Of a DNA stretch of 64,000 bases, positions 10,700-19,955 are shown piece by piece (within the stretch, counting starts at the first letter, position 1; each line of letters starts with the position of its first letter). The notes under the pieces were generated by a model that did no database searches, was not told the origin of the DNA, and saw only the letters and a list, made by a program, of their open reading frames with translations. Position numbers and translations under genes: made by a program. Location of the stretch: NCBI GenBank assembly GCA_016787265.1, contig JAEUVF010000005.1, positions 1-64,000 of the forward strand, given 5' to 3'. Origin of the DNA: Flavipsychrobacter sp. Its GTDB lineage: Bacteria; Bacteroidota; Bacteroidia; Chitinophagales; Chitinophagaceae.

Positions 10700-10705
10700 C
10701 GTATC

Positions 10706-11761
10706 ATGAATTTATCGGATTATGCATTAACAGCCTATTCCCATGGAGGCGGTTGCGGTTGTAAGATTGCTCCCAGTGTACTGGATACCATACTTCATCA
10801 GGCCAGACCAGCTCAGCCAAATGAAAACCTGTTGGTAGGTAACCAAAGCAGGGATGATGCGGCTGTCTATAATCTTGGTAACGGCCAGGCGTTAATCTCC
10901 ACCACTGATTTTTTCATGCCGATTGTGGATGATGCGGTGGACTTTGGGAAGATCGCCTCTGCTAATGCGATCAGTGATGTATATGCGATGGGTGGAAAAC
11001 CCGTACTGGCTATTGCTATCCTGGGATGGCCGGTTGAAAAACTTCCTGCTGAGTTGGCAAATAAAGTATTGGAAGGTGCGAGAGCAATCTGTGAAGAAGC
11101 GGGCATTCCATTGGCAGGCGGACATAGTATTGATTCACCCGAACCCATATTTGGATTGGCAGTAAACGGCCTGGTCAGTATTCAAAATCTCAAGCAGAAC
11201 AATACTGGAAAACCGGGTGACTTATTGTTTCTTACAAAATCCATCGGAACGGGCATTTTATCTACCGCGCAGAAAAGGAAAAAACTTTCGCCCGTTCATT
11301 ATGCAGGGTTGCTGAACCAGCTCATTCAATTGAATAAAGCAGGGGCAGCGTTGGGCGAGTTGGAAGGGGTTCATGCCATGACCGATGTGACGGGTTTCGG
11401 CTTACTCGGTCATTTAATTGAAGTGGCAGAAGGAGCCGGACTGCATGCAGAAATCCGCCTGCAGGATATCCCACTACTGGACGGAACCACATTCTATCTG
11501 GAGCAGGGAATTCAGCCGGGAGCAACCAAACGAAATGCGGCCAGTTATTATCACAAAGTTCAAAATTCAACCAGTCATTCAGACGATTACGTAACCGGAT
11601 TATTAGCCGATCCTCAAACCAATGGAGGATTATTAATTGCTGTTGCTCCCGAAGAAAAACATCGGGTACAGGAAGTACTGGTTCAGTTTGGACTTGGTGA
11701 ATACCTTGAACCAATTGGAAAACTTACTGAAAGCGGTGAAATGCGGGTAAAACTGGTTTGA
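10706..11761 (+). CDS. selD: selenide, water dikinase (selenophosphate synthetase)
   Basis: Makes selenophosphate from selenide and ATP (351 aa). The N-terminal catalytic loop HGGGCGCKIAP carries C17 and K20, at the same positions as the E. coli enzyme. The active-site residue is an ordinary Cys (TGC), not selenocysteine. AIRS-type ATP-binding features include TDFFMPIVDD, the YAMGG region and DVTGFGLLGH. With mnmH immediately upstream and no selA/selB in view, the likely use is tRNA selenouridine. The gene ends one base before the convergent pterin dehydratase. Confidence 0.96.
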   Translation: MNLSDYALTAYSHGGGCGCKIAPSVLDTILHQARPAQPNENLLVGNQSRDDAAVYNLGNGQALISTTDFFMPIVDDAVDFGKIASANAISDVYAMGGKPVLAIAILGWPVEKLPAELANKVLEGARAICEEAGIPLAGGHSIDSPEPIFGLAVNGLVSIQNLKQNNTGKPGDLLFLTKSIGTGILSTAQKRKKLSPVHYAGLLNQLIQLNKAGAALGELEGVHAMTDVTGFGLLGHLIEVAEGAGLHAEIRLQDIPLLDGTTFYLEQGIQPGATKRNAASYYHKVQNSTSHSDDYVTGLLADPQTNGGLLIAVAPEEKHRVQEVLVQFGLGEYLEPIGKLTESGEMRVKLV

Positions 11762-11995
11762 TCAGGCACTGAGTTTATCAATGGCTGCAGCCAGTTGGCG
11801 ATCTTTATCCGTAATAATATTACCTGCATCATGGGTGTTCAGCCAGATTTCCACTGTATTCCAAACATTTGTCCAGCGGGGATGATGGTTCATGGATTCA
11901 GCGAGCAGGGCAACCCTGGTCATAAATGCAAAAGCTTCAGAAAAGTCTACAAAACTGAATTTTTGATAAAGGGTATTGTCTTTTTCCTGCCACAT
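11762..11995 (-). CDS. 4a-hydroxytetrahydrobiopterin dehydratase
   Basis: Pterin-4-alpha-carbinolamine dehydratase (PhhB/DCoH family), which recycles tetrahydrobiopterin cofactor for aromatic amino acid hydroxylases. At 77 aa it is short for the family, but it keeps the signature H37-H38-P39 followed by W and N-V-W-N, and THD with H55-D56. It is the last gene of a minus-strand cluster (M28 peptidase, IPExxxVDY, GNAT, this gene), 23 bp after the GNAT stop. No hydroxylase gene is in the window. Confidence 0.88.
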   Translation of the reverse strand: MWQEKDNTLYQKFSFVDFSEAFAFMTRVALLAESMNHHPRWTNVWNTVEIWLNTHDAGNIITDKDRQLAAAIDKLSA

Positions 11996-12018
11996 AACAA
12001 AGGTTTTATTACAGCAAG

Positions 12019-12663
12019 TTACAGATTCCGGATTTTGCAGGATATCCTGGACCGAAAGCCGGAAAACTGTATTTCTTTTACTGGCGTAAAGCCTACTTTT
12101 TCCTGGGAAGCAATTGCAGCTTTGTTTATAGTCCGGATAATGGTAACCGTTTTCACTTTTCCATTTGCGCAGGCAAGGTTCATTAGCATTTGCGCTGAAA
12201 AACCGTGAAATCCTTTTCCGCGATGGTCCGGATGGCAGAATCCATCGTACAGATAAGCCTCGTCCTTACCAAGCTTCAGGCTATGGCAGTTATCAAAGTA
12301 TTCCGGCATTTCAATTCGTTCAAAATTCAGCCAGAAATAATACACCAGTTCTGAACTTCCTTCTTTAAAAATGCCCAATCCAAAATAACCGGGTTTTGCT
12401 AATCGCGACTTAAAAACCGAAAGCTGCTCAGGACTGATCCAGGTGGCGTTCAGGTTGTTTAACAATGCCGGTGACAGTTCTTTAAAAAAATACCCGGAAG
12501 CTAAAGGCTTAACGGGTTCTGAACTGATTAATTCTTTTTCAAACAGGGTGTAATTATCCCGGTAGTATCCAAACCGCTCCGCGAGTTTAGTACTACCCAG
12601 ATAGAGTACATTCAAAAATCCATATTGCTTTAAGGCGCTCTTGAGTTGGCTGAAAATGGCCAT
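12019..12663 (-). CDS. GNAT-like acetyltransferase
   Basis: A 214-aa cytosolic protein whose C-terminal half looks like a GNAT acyl-CoA transferase. HPDHRGKG (144-151) is a good acetyl-CoA-binding motif A. INKAAIASQEKVGF (about 180-195) matches the motif B region, where a neighbour Asn/Ala leads into the EKxGF strand. The N-terminal 60 residues are unrecognised. The substrate is unknown. One base separates its start from the stop of the IPExxxVDY gene, so the two are probably translationally linked. Confidence 0.75.
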   Translation of the reverse strand: MAIFSQLKSALKQYGFLNVLYLGSTKLAERFGYYRDNYTLFEKELISSEPVKPLASGYFFKELSPALLNNLNATWISPEQLSVFKSRLAKPGYFGLGIFKEGSSELVYYFWLNFERIEMPEYFDNCHSLKLGKDEAYLYDGFCHPDHRGKGFHGFSAQMLMNLACANGKVKTVTIIRTINKAAIASQEKVGFTPVKEIQFSGFRSRISCKIRNL

Positions 12664-12664
12664 A

Positions 12665-13099
12665 TTAAAATATCAGGTGTTCTTTGTGTTTTATTTTTTC
12701 ATTGGTTAATTCCACTACCAGCTGAACTCCGGTAATAGTCCGAATGCCCTGCTGTATTTCAGCAATCAGTTGAGAAGGCACTTCATCTCCTTTAATCAGC
12801 CAGAGAAAGTCCAGGTGCCTGAATTCCGGCAGCAGATATTCTCCATCGTGTTGATTCTTGTAGATGTAGTGATTTCGATAGAATTGAGGTTCCTTGTGTT
12901 CGTACACCGGAAAATAATAGTTCCGGTTTTTCTTGTTAAGCTGTATTTCCAGCCCAATATTAACTCTGAAATTAAAATGGAATTGGCGGTTGAGCTGCCA
13001 GCAAAACTGGTAATCTTTTACTGGTGCAACAATACCAAGCAAATGGGCGTCACCGAAAAAGTCTTCGGTCATTTCAGTAACATCCAGCTTCAATTTCAT
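12665..13099 (-). CDS. IPExxxVDY family protein
   Basis: A 144-aa protein of the small IPExxxVDY family found in Bacteroidota, of unknown function. The pattern is visible as LPEFRHLDFLWLIKG near residues 98-112 (degenerate IPE...VDY strand), following an acidic N-terminus that mentions no signal peptide. It lies between the M28 peptidase (10-bp gap) and the GNAT gene (1-bp gap) on the same strand, so it is co-transcribed. It does not appear to be an enzyme of any recognisable class. Confidence 0.75.
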   Translation of the reverse strand: MKLKLDVTEMTEDFFGDAHLLGIVAPVKDYQFCWQLNRQFHFNFRVNIGLEIQLNKKNRNYYFPVYEHKEPQFYRNHYIYKNQHDGEYLLPEFRHLDFLWLIKGDEVPSQLIAEIQQGIRTITGVQLVVELTNEKIKHKEHLIF

Positions 13100-13109
13100 C
13101 TCTAAAGTA

Positions 13110-14750
13110 TTAAAATTCTATGGACGCAGAATATTCCGTTGAATCTCTTTTGTAAATAACCGTGGTTTTATCTCCTTTTTTGAAACTGCCGAGTGCTTTC
13201 ATATACTGCTCCATGGAAGCGATGGTGATATCGCCCAGTTTGGTGATAATATCACCGGCCCTGATGCCGGCTTTCTGAGCTGGCCGGCCATCTGTAACAC
13301 CATCCACCCGCACGCCATTTCCACTGAATGCATAATCTGGCATGATACCCATGCTGACAGTAAACCTCGTAGTTGTTCCCATCTGCTGCTCTCTTGTTTT
13401 GGTAAAAACAAGCTTGGGCTGCTCTCCAGTAGCCTGTATCAGATTACGAATAAGTTGAATGATTTTTAGTTGGCCTGTATAGTTGATTTTATCCGCATCA
13501 TCAGAAGGTTTATGGTAGTCAGTGTGCAATCCCGTAAAGAAAAATAGTACCGGAATGTCCTTTCTGTAAAAGGAAGAATGATCGCTGGGACCAGTTCCGC
13601 TGCTGTCAAATTTGATGTTCAGGTAACGGTTATCACTAATCGAAGTGAAGGTATTTCCCCAGGCTGGAGAGGTGCCGTATCCGCCAACAGTCAGGGTTTT
13701 ACTACTGTCATTCAGTCTGCCTACCATATCCATATTCACCATATAATTTATGCTGGAGAGTGGAACAGTAGCATTCTCTGTAAAATACTTTGATCCAAAC
13801 AGTCCCAGTTCTTCAGCAGAAAACGCGATGAACAGATAATTGAAAGGATTTTTCTTTTCTTTTTTCAGCATTCTGGCCAGTTCAATAAGAGCAGCTGTAC
13901 CACTGGCGTTATCGTCTGCTCCATTATGAAGGCCGGGGTTGTCCTGGCGAATCATGGAATTCCCATCTTCTCCATAGCCTAAATGATCAAAGTGTGCGCC
14001 GATTACTACCGTATGAGTAGCACCATTATCCATAAATCCTACAACATTGCGGCCAGTTCGCTCCAGTTTGCTGAAAACTGTTTTGAGTTTGATTTCAAGC
14101 ATATCGGTTTCATCATGGAGGTATTTGTCAGACTCTGTCTTATTAATGAACAGTACAGGTATGGGCAATTCTTCGCCGCGTTGTTTGGGCTGGTATTTGA
14201 ATTCAGGGTCATTATAAACAAGGAGGGCGGTTGCTCCGTTTTCCGCGGCCTGTTTCACTTTTGCCAGCAGGACAGCTTCCCTGTCGAAGTGCGGATTTGA
14301 TTTGTTGGCTTCCAGCTCTGCTCCAAAATCAAGGAACCAGGGAACACCGGCTTCTTTCAGGGCGATAGAAGGCATTGCCTCCAGCATTCGTTCGGGAGAT
14401 AAGGGGTGAGGGAAAAAATTTTTTCTGTTGATTTCATTCCCATTGATGAACAGATAGGATGCCTGGCTATAATCCTTTCCGTCATATATAGGAAACTCCT
14501 GGAACCAATTTCCCTGGCTTCCTTTTGGTGAAAGCCCGATATTGGTAAACTGGTTTTTAATATAATCAGCAGCGAGTTGTTCTCCTTTTGAGCCTGCTCT
14601 TCTTCCTTCCAGACGATCATCGGCCAGAAAATATACATGCTCTTTCAGTTGTGCTACCACCACCTTTTCAGCTTTTTTCAGTCGTTGGCTATGGGCGGGA
14701 AGGGAGCTTGCCAGGCTGGCGGCCAGCAGCAGTCGGGGAAACCAGTTCAT
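13110..14750 (-). CDS. M28 zinc aminopeptidase with PA and PDZ domains
   Basis: Exported peptidase of 546 aa. A signal peptide (about 1-21) is followed by an M28 catalytic domain with a PA-like insert (about 130-215, AVLLAKVKQAAENGATALLVYND) and a C-terminal PDZ domain (about 460-540). Zinc ligands are H253 (GAHFDHLG), D279 or D280 in NGADDNASG, E314 with general base E313 (SAEELGLFG), D341 (NMDMVGR) and H413 (DYHKPSDD). All are present, so it should be active on exported peptides. It is the first gene of the minus-strand cluster and is divergent from the SNF2 helicase. Confidence 0.92.
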   Translation of the reverse strand: MNWFPRLLLAASLASSLPAHSQRLKKAEKVVVAQLKEHVYFLADDRLEGRRAGSKGEQLAADYIKNQFTNIGLSPKGSQGNWFQEFPIYDGKDYSQASYLFINGNEINRKNFFPHPLSPERMLEAMPSIALKEAGVPWFLDFGAELEANKSNPHFDREAVLLAKVKQAAENGATALLVYNDPEFKYQPKQRGEELPIPVLFINKTESDKYLHDETDMLEIKLKTVFSKLERTGRNVVGFMDNGATHTVVIGAHFDHLGYGEDGNSMIRQDNPGLHNGADDNASGTAALIELARMLKKEKKNPFNYLFIAFSAEELGLFGSKYFTENATVPLSSINYMVNMDMVGRLNDSSKTLTVGGYGTSPAWGNTFTSISDNRYLNIKFDSSGTGPSDHSSFYRKDIPVLFFFTGLHTDYHKPSDDADKINYTGQLKIIQLIRNLIQATGEQPKLVFTKTREQQMGTTTRFTVSMGIMPDYAFSGNGVRVDGVTDGRPAQKAGIRAGDIITKLGDITIASMEQYMKALGSFKKGDKTTVIYKRDSTEYSASIEF

Positions 14751-14847
14751 ATCTATTCAGTCTTTAATGCACAAAGTTATCTATGCCAATGCGAATACCG
14801 TGCCGTATTAGGGAATATTTATTATGGTTATCTGCGCCAGTTTCCGT

Positions 14848-14855
14848 TACTTTTG
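14848..14855 (+). promoter_or_regulatory. Bacteroidota -7 box for the SNF2 gene
   Basis: TACTTTTG matches the Bacteroidota sigma-ABfr -7 consensus TAnnTTTG exactly, 43 bp before the ATG. No clear -33 TTTG is seen at 19 bp, so this is a candidate only. Confidence 0.45.
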
Positions 14856-14898
14856 CAGATTGGCCTGTTCGCAAACAGGATAACTTAAAAATCGATGA

Positions 14899-17800
14899 AT
14901 GGCGTTACCGCACCTTATCAAATATGTTTATACGAACGGGACTGAGGAAGTGATCCGCAGAGGAAAAAAAATTCATGCAATTGGTTATGTAGAACTGGTG
15001 GAATATGATGAATTGCTGGGTTCTGTGACTTTCCGTGTAAAAGATGATAGTTACAGTACTTTCTATAAAGTATATGTTCAAAAATTTGCCGATCCTAAAG
15101 CACTTTCCGTAAGGTGCAGTTGTCCGTATAATCTGGGTGATATCTGCCGGCATGAAGCAGCTGCCTTAATCCAGCTGCAGGAGCTGCTTGACAAAAATCT
15201 GTTACAGGCTGAAGAGGTTGAATATGATCAGCGGCATACAGTCATCAAGATGAAAAATATTGATCTGAAAACGATCAAGCTATTAAGCGGACCAGAAACG
15301 TACACGGATGCTGAACAATACATGCGCACCAATAAGGCTAATATTGAATCCGCAGCAGATGAAGTAGTAAAGGCAACTGTAGAGCTGGATGGCAATACCT
15401 ATAAGGTGGTGATTCGAAAAAATGAAGAAAGGAACTTTGATACCAGCTGTGATTATGTTGATACCAAACATCCGCTTTGTTTGCCTAAAGTGGTTGTTTT
15501 CCTTCAATTGCTGAATGCCTACGGCCCTAATTATTTCGACTCCATACGAAACTGGGATAAAGAAAAAAACAAATTGCTGGAAGCCTATGGTTACAGCCTG
15601 AATGACGATCTGAAAGGAAAATTCGAATTTGCCTATAAAGAGGGCAAACCTTTTTTACGTGTGCTGGATACTTCGATCAAACGGATCAATCCGTTGCAGA
15701 CAGGCCTGCGTCCTAAACCACAGGAACAGTTGGCGCCTGCAGCTGAATTATCAGATGTTGAAACAGAAGAAATTGAACCAGGCGCAGCCATGCGGATTGG
15801 AGTTGTGATTAATCTCCAGCAGAAGGCTTATCCGGGATTCAGCATTGATGCTATACAGGGAGAAACCGAAGAATCACAACAACGTTTCCTTGGTAAAGTT
15901 GAGAAACTGGATCTTTCCAAATATGTGAACCTGGAATTGTATCCGGAAGCGGATCGCCCCCTTATTCCTGCGCTTCGCAGAATGCAGGAATCGGAACTGA
16001 CAAAGTACCTTAACCGAAACTCACCCTTTAGTGGCATCTGGGAAAATATCATTCATCATGAAAGTGAAGAATTACCTGCGGAAACCAAACACCTCGTGGT
16101 GGAATACCTGCAGCCCAAATTGCGAAAGTTAATGAACGATGTGGCAGACAGTCCCTTTGTTTACCTTTTGCCTTCCGGTAAAACCTTTAAAACGGATAGC
16201 CTGATTTCAATCGGGATTGTTACAGAGCCCCTGGCTCCCTATTTTAAAGTTCAGCCCAAAAACCGTCAGTATGAACTGAGTTGCTGGGTGAAAATCAACG
16301 GTGCAGAATTAAAGCTGACGGATAATAAAATCAACAGCAACCTGCTGTTTCTGTACAACGAACATATATATACCTGGCGAAGTGAAGAGGATGTTAATGT
16401 AGTAGAGACCTTCATGCCCAAAGGGACCATCACCATTACCAAATCTGTATGGCCGGTACAATTAAAACAGATGGTGCTGCCACTGGCTAAACAGTATCAC
16501 GTTGAGTTTGATCCATCTCTGATTTCTTCTTATAAAGACGGAGATCCGGAGCGCCGGCTCATGCTTCAGGAGAAAGGGGAGTACCTTGTATTCCAGCCAA
16601 TTTTTAGTTATAAGGGATATGAAACAAAGCCGGGCGACAAGGATGAAATTGTTGTGCCGGATGGAGATAAGGTGATGATCGTGCATCGCAATAAAGAAGT
16701 GGAACAACAATTTCTTTCCAAACTCGAGGCACTGCACTCCAACTTTATTCGTCCGGATGGCTCTCAAAACCTTGTACTCAAGGGTGCCGATGTATTACGC
16801 AACAACTGGTTCTTCCTCTTCGTGGATGCCATGAATGAAATGAAGATCCCGGTGTATGGATTTGAAGCACTTAAGAACTTCCGATTCAATACTGCCAAAC
16901 CACAGACACGGATTCAGATCAGCAGTAATACCGATTGGTTTGATGCAAAGGTGGATATTGTTTTTGGCGACCAGAAAGTTACTGTTGCAGAAGTGAAACG
17001 CGCACTCGCCAACAAGCAGCAGTTTGTACAACTGGATGATGGTTCATTGGGTATTCTTCCGGAAGAATGGATCAAGCGCTATTCACTTCTGTTCAGAATA
17101 GGTGAAGGCAAGGCCCAGAACCTCCGTTTGTCGAAATACCACATGAGTGTAATCGATGAATTGTACAATGAGCGCAATGAAGAAGAACTCTTTGTACAGT
17201 TAGAAGAAAAATACGATCGCCTCCGTGGGTTTAAAAGCATCCACAAAGTGGACCCACCATCACACCTGGAGCCAATTCTGCGGCCCTACCAGGTATTTGG
17301 ATTTCAATGGCTGAACTATCTGAGTGAAGTGAACTGGGGTGGAATTCTGGCAGATGATATGGGTTTGGGTAAAACCATCCAGGCATTGAGTTTTTTACAG
17401 CACTACCGGGATCATCATCAGCGGCTGAAAGCATTGGTTGTATGTCCGACAACCCTGATGTTCAACTGGGAAAATGAGATCAAAAAGTTCACTCCTACGC
17501 TCACCTATCATATTCATCATGGTGGCGAACGAACGCGTAATAAGGCTTTGCTGGAAAATAAAAATGTGATCATCACTACCTATGGTACTCTGCGCAGCGA
17601 TATAAAAATGCTGGTGGATATGGAATTTGATGCGGTAGTGCTGGATGAATCACAGGCCATTAAAAACCCATCCAGCAAAGTGACCAAAGCGGCTTCCCTG
17701 TTGAGGGCCCGACATCGGTTGTGCATGAGTGGTACCCCGTTACAGAACAATACATTTGATATTTATGCGCAGATGAACTTCCTGAATCCGGGCATGCTGG

Positions 17801-18666
17801 GTAGTATGGAATTTTTCCGCCAGGAGTTTGCCATACCTATTGACAAGTTCGGAGAGCAGGACCGGAAAGACCACCTGAGAAAAATTCTTTTTCCTTTTAT
17901 CCTGCGCAGAACCAAGGAGCAGGTTGCCAAGGATCTTCCGGAAAAAACAGAAACCATTCTCTGGTGTGAGATGGAAGACGAACAAAGAAAGATTTATGAT
18001 GCCTATCGTAATGATTTCCGGGATAAGATCCTGGGTACGATTGAAGCGCAGGGTATGCAGAAATCACAGTTGACCATCCTGCAGGGACTCATGAAACTTC
18101 GCCAGATCTGTGATTCACCGGCAATTCTGAACGAGCAGGAGAAGTTCGAGAACCATTCCATCAAGCTGGAAGAACTGGGCAGGGAGATTACTGAAAATAT
18201 CAGCAATCACAAGGCCCTGGTCTTCTCCCAATTCCTTGGGATGCTGGCATTGATCCGGCAGAAACTGAAAGAACTGGAAGTGGATTTTGAATATTTTGAT
18301 GGAAGTACTTCTGCAATTGACAGGGAGAAAGCAATTCAGCGCTTCCAGAATGATGATAAGTGCAGGATCTTCCTGATTTCTTTAAAAGCAGGTGGTGTGG
18401 GGCTGAACCTGACAGCCGCTGATTACGTATATATCGTAGATCCCTGGTGGAACCCGGCTGTTGAGCAGCAGGCCATTGACCGGACGCACAGGATCGGGCA
18501 AACCAAGAACATATTTGCGTACCGCATGATTTGTAAGGATACCATTGAGGATAAGATCCTGCAATTACAGGAACGTAAGCGTGTCCTGGCGCGTGATCTC
18601 ATTGCCGATGATGAAGGCTTTGTGAAGAATCTGACAAGGGAGGATGTGGAGTACCTGTTCTCTTAG
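14899..18666 (+). CDS. SNF2-family DEAD/DEAH helicase with SWIM zinc finger
   Basis: A 1255-aa Swi2/Snf2 ATPase that would translocate on DNA to remodel or displace bound proteins. An N-terminal SWIM zinc finger (C73-x-C75...C83-x-H85) is followed by a long, less conserved region (100-790). The two-lobed motor then begins: motif I DDMGLGKT (about 817-824), motif II DESQ near 915 (a DExx-box variant), motif III SGTPLQNN near 944, the helicase C domain from about 1090, and HRIGQT near 1197. Bacterial SWIM-SNF2 proteins like this are common, but their roles are poorly defined. Its stop lies 4 bp before the GTGAAAGG repeat at 18670. Confidence 0.92.
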   Translation: MALPHLIKYVYTNGTEEVIRRGKKIHAIGYVELVEYDELLGSVTFRVKDDSYSTFYKVYVQKFADPKALSVRCSCPYNLGDICRHEAAALIQLQELLDKNLLQAEEVEYDQRHTVIKMKNIDLKTIKLLSGPETYTDAEQYMRTNKANIESAADEVVKATVELDGNTYKVVIRKNEERNFDTSCDYVDTKHPLCLPKVVVFLQLLNAYGPNYFDSIRNWDKEKNKLLEAYGYSLNDDLKGKFEFAYKEGKPFLRVLDTSIKRINPLQTGLRPKPQEQLAPAAELSDVETEEIEPGAAMRIGVVINLQQKAYPGFSIDAIQGETEESQQRFLGKVEKLDLSKYVNLELYPEADRPLIPALRRMQESELTKYLNRNSPFSGIWENIIHHESEELPAETKHLVVEYLQPKLRKLMNDVADSPFVYLLPSGKTFKTDSLISIGIVTEPLAPYFKVQPKNRQYELSCWVKINGAELKLTDNKINSNLLFLYNEHIYTWRSEEDVNVVETFMPKGTITITKSVWPVQLKQMVLPLAKQYHVEFDPSLISSYKDGDPERRLMLQEKGEYLVFQPIFSYKGYETKPGDKDEIVVPDGDKVMIVHRNKEVEQQFLSKLEALHSNFIRPDGSQNLVLKGADVLRNNWFFLFVDAMNEMKIPVYGFEALKNFRFNTAKPQTRIQISSNTDWFDAKVDIVFGDQKVTVAEVKRALANKQQFVQLDDGSLGILPEEWIKRYSLLFRIGEGKAQNLRLSKYHMSVIDELYNERNEEELFVQLEEKYDRLRGFKSIHKVDPPSHLEPILRPYQVFGFQWLNYLSEVNWGGILADDMGLGKTIQALSFLQHYRDHHQRLKALVVCPTTLMFNWENEIKKFTPTLTYHIHHGGERTRNKALLENKNVIITTYGTLRSDIKMLVDMEFDAVVLDESQAIKNPSSKVTKAASLLRARHRLCMSGTPLQNNTFDIYAQMNFLNPGMLGSMEFFRQEFAIPIDKFGEQDRKDHLRKILFPFILRRTKEQVAKDLPEKTETILWCEMEDEQRKIYDAYRNDFRDKILGTIEAQGMQKSQLTILQGLMKLRQICDSPAILNEQEKFENHSIKLEELGREITENISNHKALVFSQFLGMLALIRQKLKELEVDFEYFDGSTSAIDREKAIQRFQNDDKCRIFLISLKAGGVGLNLTAADYVYIVDPWWNPAVEQQAIDRTHRIGQTKNIFAYRMICKDTIEDKILQLQERKRVLARDLIADDEGFVKNLTREDVEYLFS

Positions 18667-18668
18667 GA

Positions 18669-18739
18669 AGTGAAAGGTGAAAAGTGAAAGGTGAAACAGG
18701 GATCAAGATTTTTCACCTTTCACCTTTCACTTTTCACCA
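18669..18739. repeat. GGTGAAA-type inverted repeat, copy A
   Basis: A left arm of tandem GTGAAAGG/AAGTGAAAGG (18669-18696) and its inverted counterpart (18709-18738) surround a 12-bp spacer. They can form a hairpin of about 27 bp between the convergent SNF2 gene and the small minus-strand gene. Similar arrays occur at 20923-20969 and 23190-23258. Confidence 0.85.
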
Positions 18740-18741
18740 TA

Positions 18742-18770
18742 AAAAAGCCCCGCTTTCCGCGGAGCTTTGC
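18742..18770 (-). terminator. rho-independent terminator of the small minus-strand gene
   Basis: Read on the minus strand: GCTCCGC, loop GGAAA, GCGGGGC (one G-U pair), then TTTTTTATGG. It lies 30-60 bp downstream of the stop of the 57-aa ORF, which supports that ORF being transcribed. The U-tract is followed directly by GGTGAAAAG of repeat copy A. Confidence 0.75.
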
Positions 18771-18801
18771 TTCGAATATGGGGGATGGGTTAGTGAAAAA
18801 T

Positions 18802-18975
18802 TCAGAACCTGCGCGACTTACGGGCATATCCCGGGCGGTGCTCGATGGGTGATTCACCTTTCAGCAAAACACAAACCAGGTAACGTAAAAAGTGGAAAAT
18901 CTGCAGATTTTGACGATAACTGTCCTTATTGATCTTAATCGCGTGCGTACTGTAGTACATGGCTTTTCTATCCAT
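18802..18975 (-). CDS. small basic protein, 57 aa, unrecognised
   Basis: An unrecognised short ORF, MDRKAMYYSTHAIKINK... ending in ...YARKSRRF. It is basic, with Arg/Lys clusters at both ends and a hydrophobic centre (HFLRYLVCVLL, about 28-38). Support for a real gene comes from the perfect terminator hairpin with U6 on the same strand shortly after its stop, and from its place in an otherwise unexplained 430-bp gap. An opposite-strand frame at 18684-18932 is weaker, because it runs through the repeat and the terminator. Function unknown. It could be a membrane-associated or nucleic-acid-binding micro-protein, but neither is shown. Confidence 0.5.
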   Translation of the reverse strand: MDRKAMYYSTHAIKINKDSYRQNLQIFHFLRYLVCVLLKGESPIEHRPGYARKSRRF

Positions 18976-19100
18976 AGGTCAATTGGTTTTGGGTGATTTA
19001 TCTCAAAAAAACGAATATGTACCGAATTTATTGCATGGAATGCGGATTCCTGTGATATGCAGGCTTTGATTCCTTAATTTAGCGGGCTCCTTATAAAATT

Positions 19101-19955
19101 ATGGCAAAATCAATCTTTAGGCGGAGGTCAGAAACGGGTGCAGAGATGTCGTTTATTGACCACCTGGAAGCGCTCCGGTGGCATATCATGCGGGCTTTGA
19201 TGGCAATCCTTATTGGTGCGATTGCCGTATTCGTGAAAATGGACTTTTTCTTTGGAAAGGTGGTGATGGGGCCAGCGAATAAAGACTTTATTACCTACAG
19301 GGCGCTCTGCAAGTTCAGCAACTGGGTTGGACTGGGGGATGCCATGTGTATGGAGGAAATTAATCTGAAACTGATCAGTACCCAGATGAGCAGCCAGTTT
19401 ATGATGAGTTTTACCATCGCATTTGTAGGTGGTTTCATTATCGCTTTCCCATATGTTTTCTGGGAGTTCTGGAAATTTATTCGTCCGGCTTTGACGGAAA
19501 AAGAAGTCAGGAAAACCGGTGGAATGATTTTCTGGGTTTCCCTGTTATTCTTTACCGGTGTGGCTTTCGGCTATTTTCTGATTGCTCCATATACCGTGAA
19601 TTTCTTTGCAGCGTATACCCTGAGCCCGATGATCGCCAACACTTTTACGGTGGCCGATTATATCGATAATATTGTTTCACTGGTTGTGGGAACCGGGGTG
19701 GTTTTCCAATTACCACTGGCGGTTTATTTCCTGGCAAAAATTGGCCTGGTTACGGCACAGTTCCTGCGCACCTACCGTAAATTTGCAGTGGTGATCATCC
19801 TTGTGCTGGCGGCAGTAATTACTCCTCCGGATGTTTTAAGTCAGCTGATTGTAACCGTTCCTTTATGGTTCCTGTATGAAATTAGTATTGGAATCGCGGC
19901 ACGTGTAAATAAAAAGGACGAGTTTTTTGTGAAGCCGACAGATGAATGGAGCTGA
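19101..19955 (+). CDS. tatC: Sec-independent protein translocase subunit TatC
   Basis: Polytopic inner-membrane core of the twin-arginine translocase, which recognises RR-signal peptides of folded proteins (284 aa). The typical start MSFIDHLEALRWHIMRA (about 16-32) precedes six predicted membrane helices. The conserved FYVFWEFWKFIRPAL-like segment (about 120-135) includes the TatC family's Pro/Glu region, and APYTVNFF is also visible. An insertion (about 55-100, GPANKDFITYRALCKF...) between the first two helices is the extended periplasmic loop seen in Bacteroidota. tatA is not in the window. The region after the stop is a purine-rich tract leading to rpiB. Confidence 0.95.
   Translation: MAKSIFRRRSETGAEMSFIDHLEALRWHIMRALMAILIGAIAVFVKMDFFFGKVVMGPANKDFITYRALCKFSNWVGLGDAMCMEEINLKLISTQMSSQFMMSFTIAFVGGFIIAFPYVFWEFWKFIRPALTEKEVRKTGGMIFWVSLLFFTGVAFGYFLIAPYTVNFFAAYTLSPMIANTFTVADYIDNIVSLVVGTGVVFQLPLAVYFLAKIGLVTAQFLRTYRKFAVVIILVLAAVITPPDVLSQLIVTVPLWFLYEISIGIAARVNKKDEFFVKPTDEWS

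Noticed and set aside
10706..10770. SelD as a selenoprotein
   Set aside because: Codon 17 is TGC (Cys), and no in-frame TGA occurs there.
18684..18932. 82-codon plus-strand ORF
   Set aside because: It runs through the GGTGAAA inverted repeat and the terminator hairpin of the minus-strand small gene; the minus-strand frame explains the region better.
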